Part shown: piece after piece, positions 63,588-64,000 of the stretch
Layout of the letters: each line of letters opens with the position of its first letter
Position numbering within the stretch: the stretch's first letter is position 1
NCBI RefSeq assembly: GCF_002019645.1
Contig: NZ_KV917374.1
Coordinates: 5,292,369 to 5,356,368, forward strand
Length of the DNA: 64,000 nucleotides
Direction of reading: 5' to 3'
Origin: Litchfieldia alkalitelluris
GTDB lineage: Bacteria; Bacillota; Bacilli; Bacillales; Bacillaceae_L
Program-made: the position numbers and the translations under genes
The notes under the pieces: generated by a model
Databases searched by the model: none
Told to the model about the DNA's origin: nothing
Seen by the model: the letters and a program-made list of their open reading frames with translations, nothing else

Positions 63588-63805
63588 ACTGTGGGTGTAT
63601 ATTAAACGGAAAAATTCCGCTTAAATCGGTAAATATTAACATTTTTCCAAAAATAACGGGGATTTTTCCGCTTATATGAACCTAATCTTTAGATTTAGAC
63701 ATATATTAGAGAAGTTAACCGGAATTTCTCCGTCTATATTGCTTCTTAAGTCCCTACTGGAAACATTAGCCGGAATTTCTCCGTCTATGAGTTCCTATAC
63801 CCAAG
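63588..63805. repeat. Dispersed repeat D, copy 4
   Basis: Closest to copies 1 and 2, with the four dyads CGGAAAAATTCCGCTTA, CGGGGATTTTTCCGCTTATA, CCGGAATTTCTCCGTCTATA and CCGGAATTTCTCCGTCTATG. After it, 63806-64000 holds only short unsupported frames. Confidence 0.82.
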
Positions 63806-64000
63806 CGAAAAACCAACTTTTCTAATATCCCCCACAGTCCCTAAACTTTTCAACCCCTTAATGACGATAGGACGTATTTTGAACCAAACTTTTTCTTAAA
63901 TGCATCCCATTGTTGATTTTTATAAAAAAATATTCGGTTTAAGTTATTAGTCTCCATACACGACAGTATCAACGACTGTAGTATTCCAAAATTTTATACA

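Noticed and set aside
63853-63960. 35-residue minus-strand frame near the window end
   Set aside because: It has a plausible basic composition but no ribosome-binding site, and the context is cut by the window edge.

Overview
The window looks like chromosome of a low-GC, spore-forming member of the Bacillaceae. Supporting signs are collagen-like spore-surface genes, two KinB-like sensor kinases, a SpoIID remnant, strong AGGAGG ribosome-binding sites with frequent TTG starts, B. subtilis-type NagR, SacT and CcpA control sites, and a poly(glycerol-phosphate) teichoic acid locus. I found no rRNA, tRNA, prophage or CRISPR array. The species cannot be fixed from sequence alone.

Layout. 1-5.9 kb: end of a large spore-surface-like protein with two PKD-like domains, a BclA-like collagen protein, RlmCD, an orphan histidine kinase and a VOC protein. 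5.9-7.1 kb: a gene-free block of tandem and composite repeats. 7.2-14.6 kb: DUF389 membrane protein, TruA, a lipoprotein, an aminotransferase/2-hydroxyacid dehydrogenase pair, and a 791-residue protein with two isoprenoid-synthase-like halves. 15-26 kb: wall teichoic acid genes tagH, tagG, tagD, tagF and a family 2 glycosyltransferase, broken up by dispersed repeats, a 104-bp satellite and two insertion sequences (IS3 and IS256 families). 26-33 kb: serA behind a ZTP riboswitch, a sugar dehydrogenase lipoprotein, a MATE exporter and SelO. 32.5-34 kb: a collapsed BceRSAB-type module. 34-39.2 kb: sucrose operon scrA-scrB-scrK with sacT and a RAT/terminator/cre control region. 40-46.6 kb: a papain-like enzyme, a CdsA-like protein, nagA-nagR with a NagR operator, nagZ and two gene remnants. 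46.7-56.9 kb: a second sensor kinase, a deleted ABC-F gene, YgjP-like and DUF1456 proteins, an AAC(3)-like acetyltransferase, a UDG-fold protein, an MFS transporter and a frameshifted GH43 gene. 57-64 kb: an S9 peptidase, a GlsB-type protein, and the carboxynorspermidine synthase/decarboxylase pair behind a possible attenuator leader.

How the genes work together. The sucrose genes form a complete uptake-to-glycolysis unit. The GlcNAc genes feed cell-wall recycling but lack nagB and an intact transporter. The tag genes make and export glycerol-phosphate teichoic acid. serA is tied to one-carbon and purine status through its riboswitch. The carboxynorspermidine pair supplies the alternative polyamine route.

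The most notable observations are the tandem isoprenoid-synthase fusion; two dispersed repeat families (A and B below) whose copies keep base-pairing through compensatory changes; a third dispersed family (D) made of four regularly spaced GGAA/TTCC dyads; a 104-bp satellite hit by two insertion sequences with clean target duplications; and several genes caught in decay by deletion. Repeat names A, B, C, D and E are local labels used in this annotation only.
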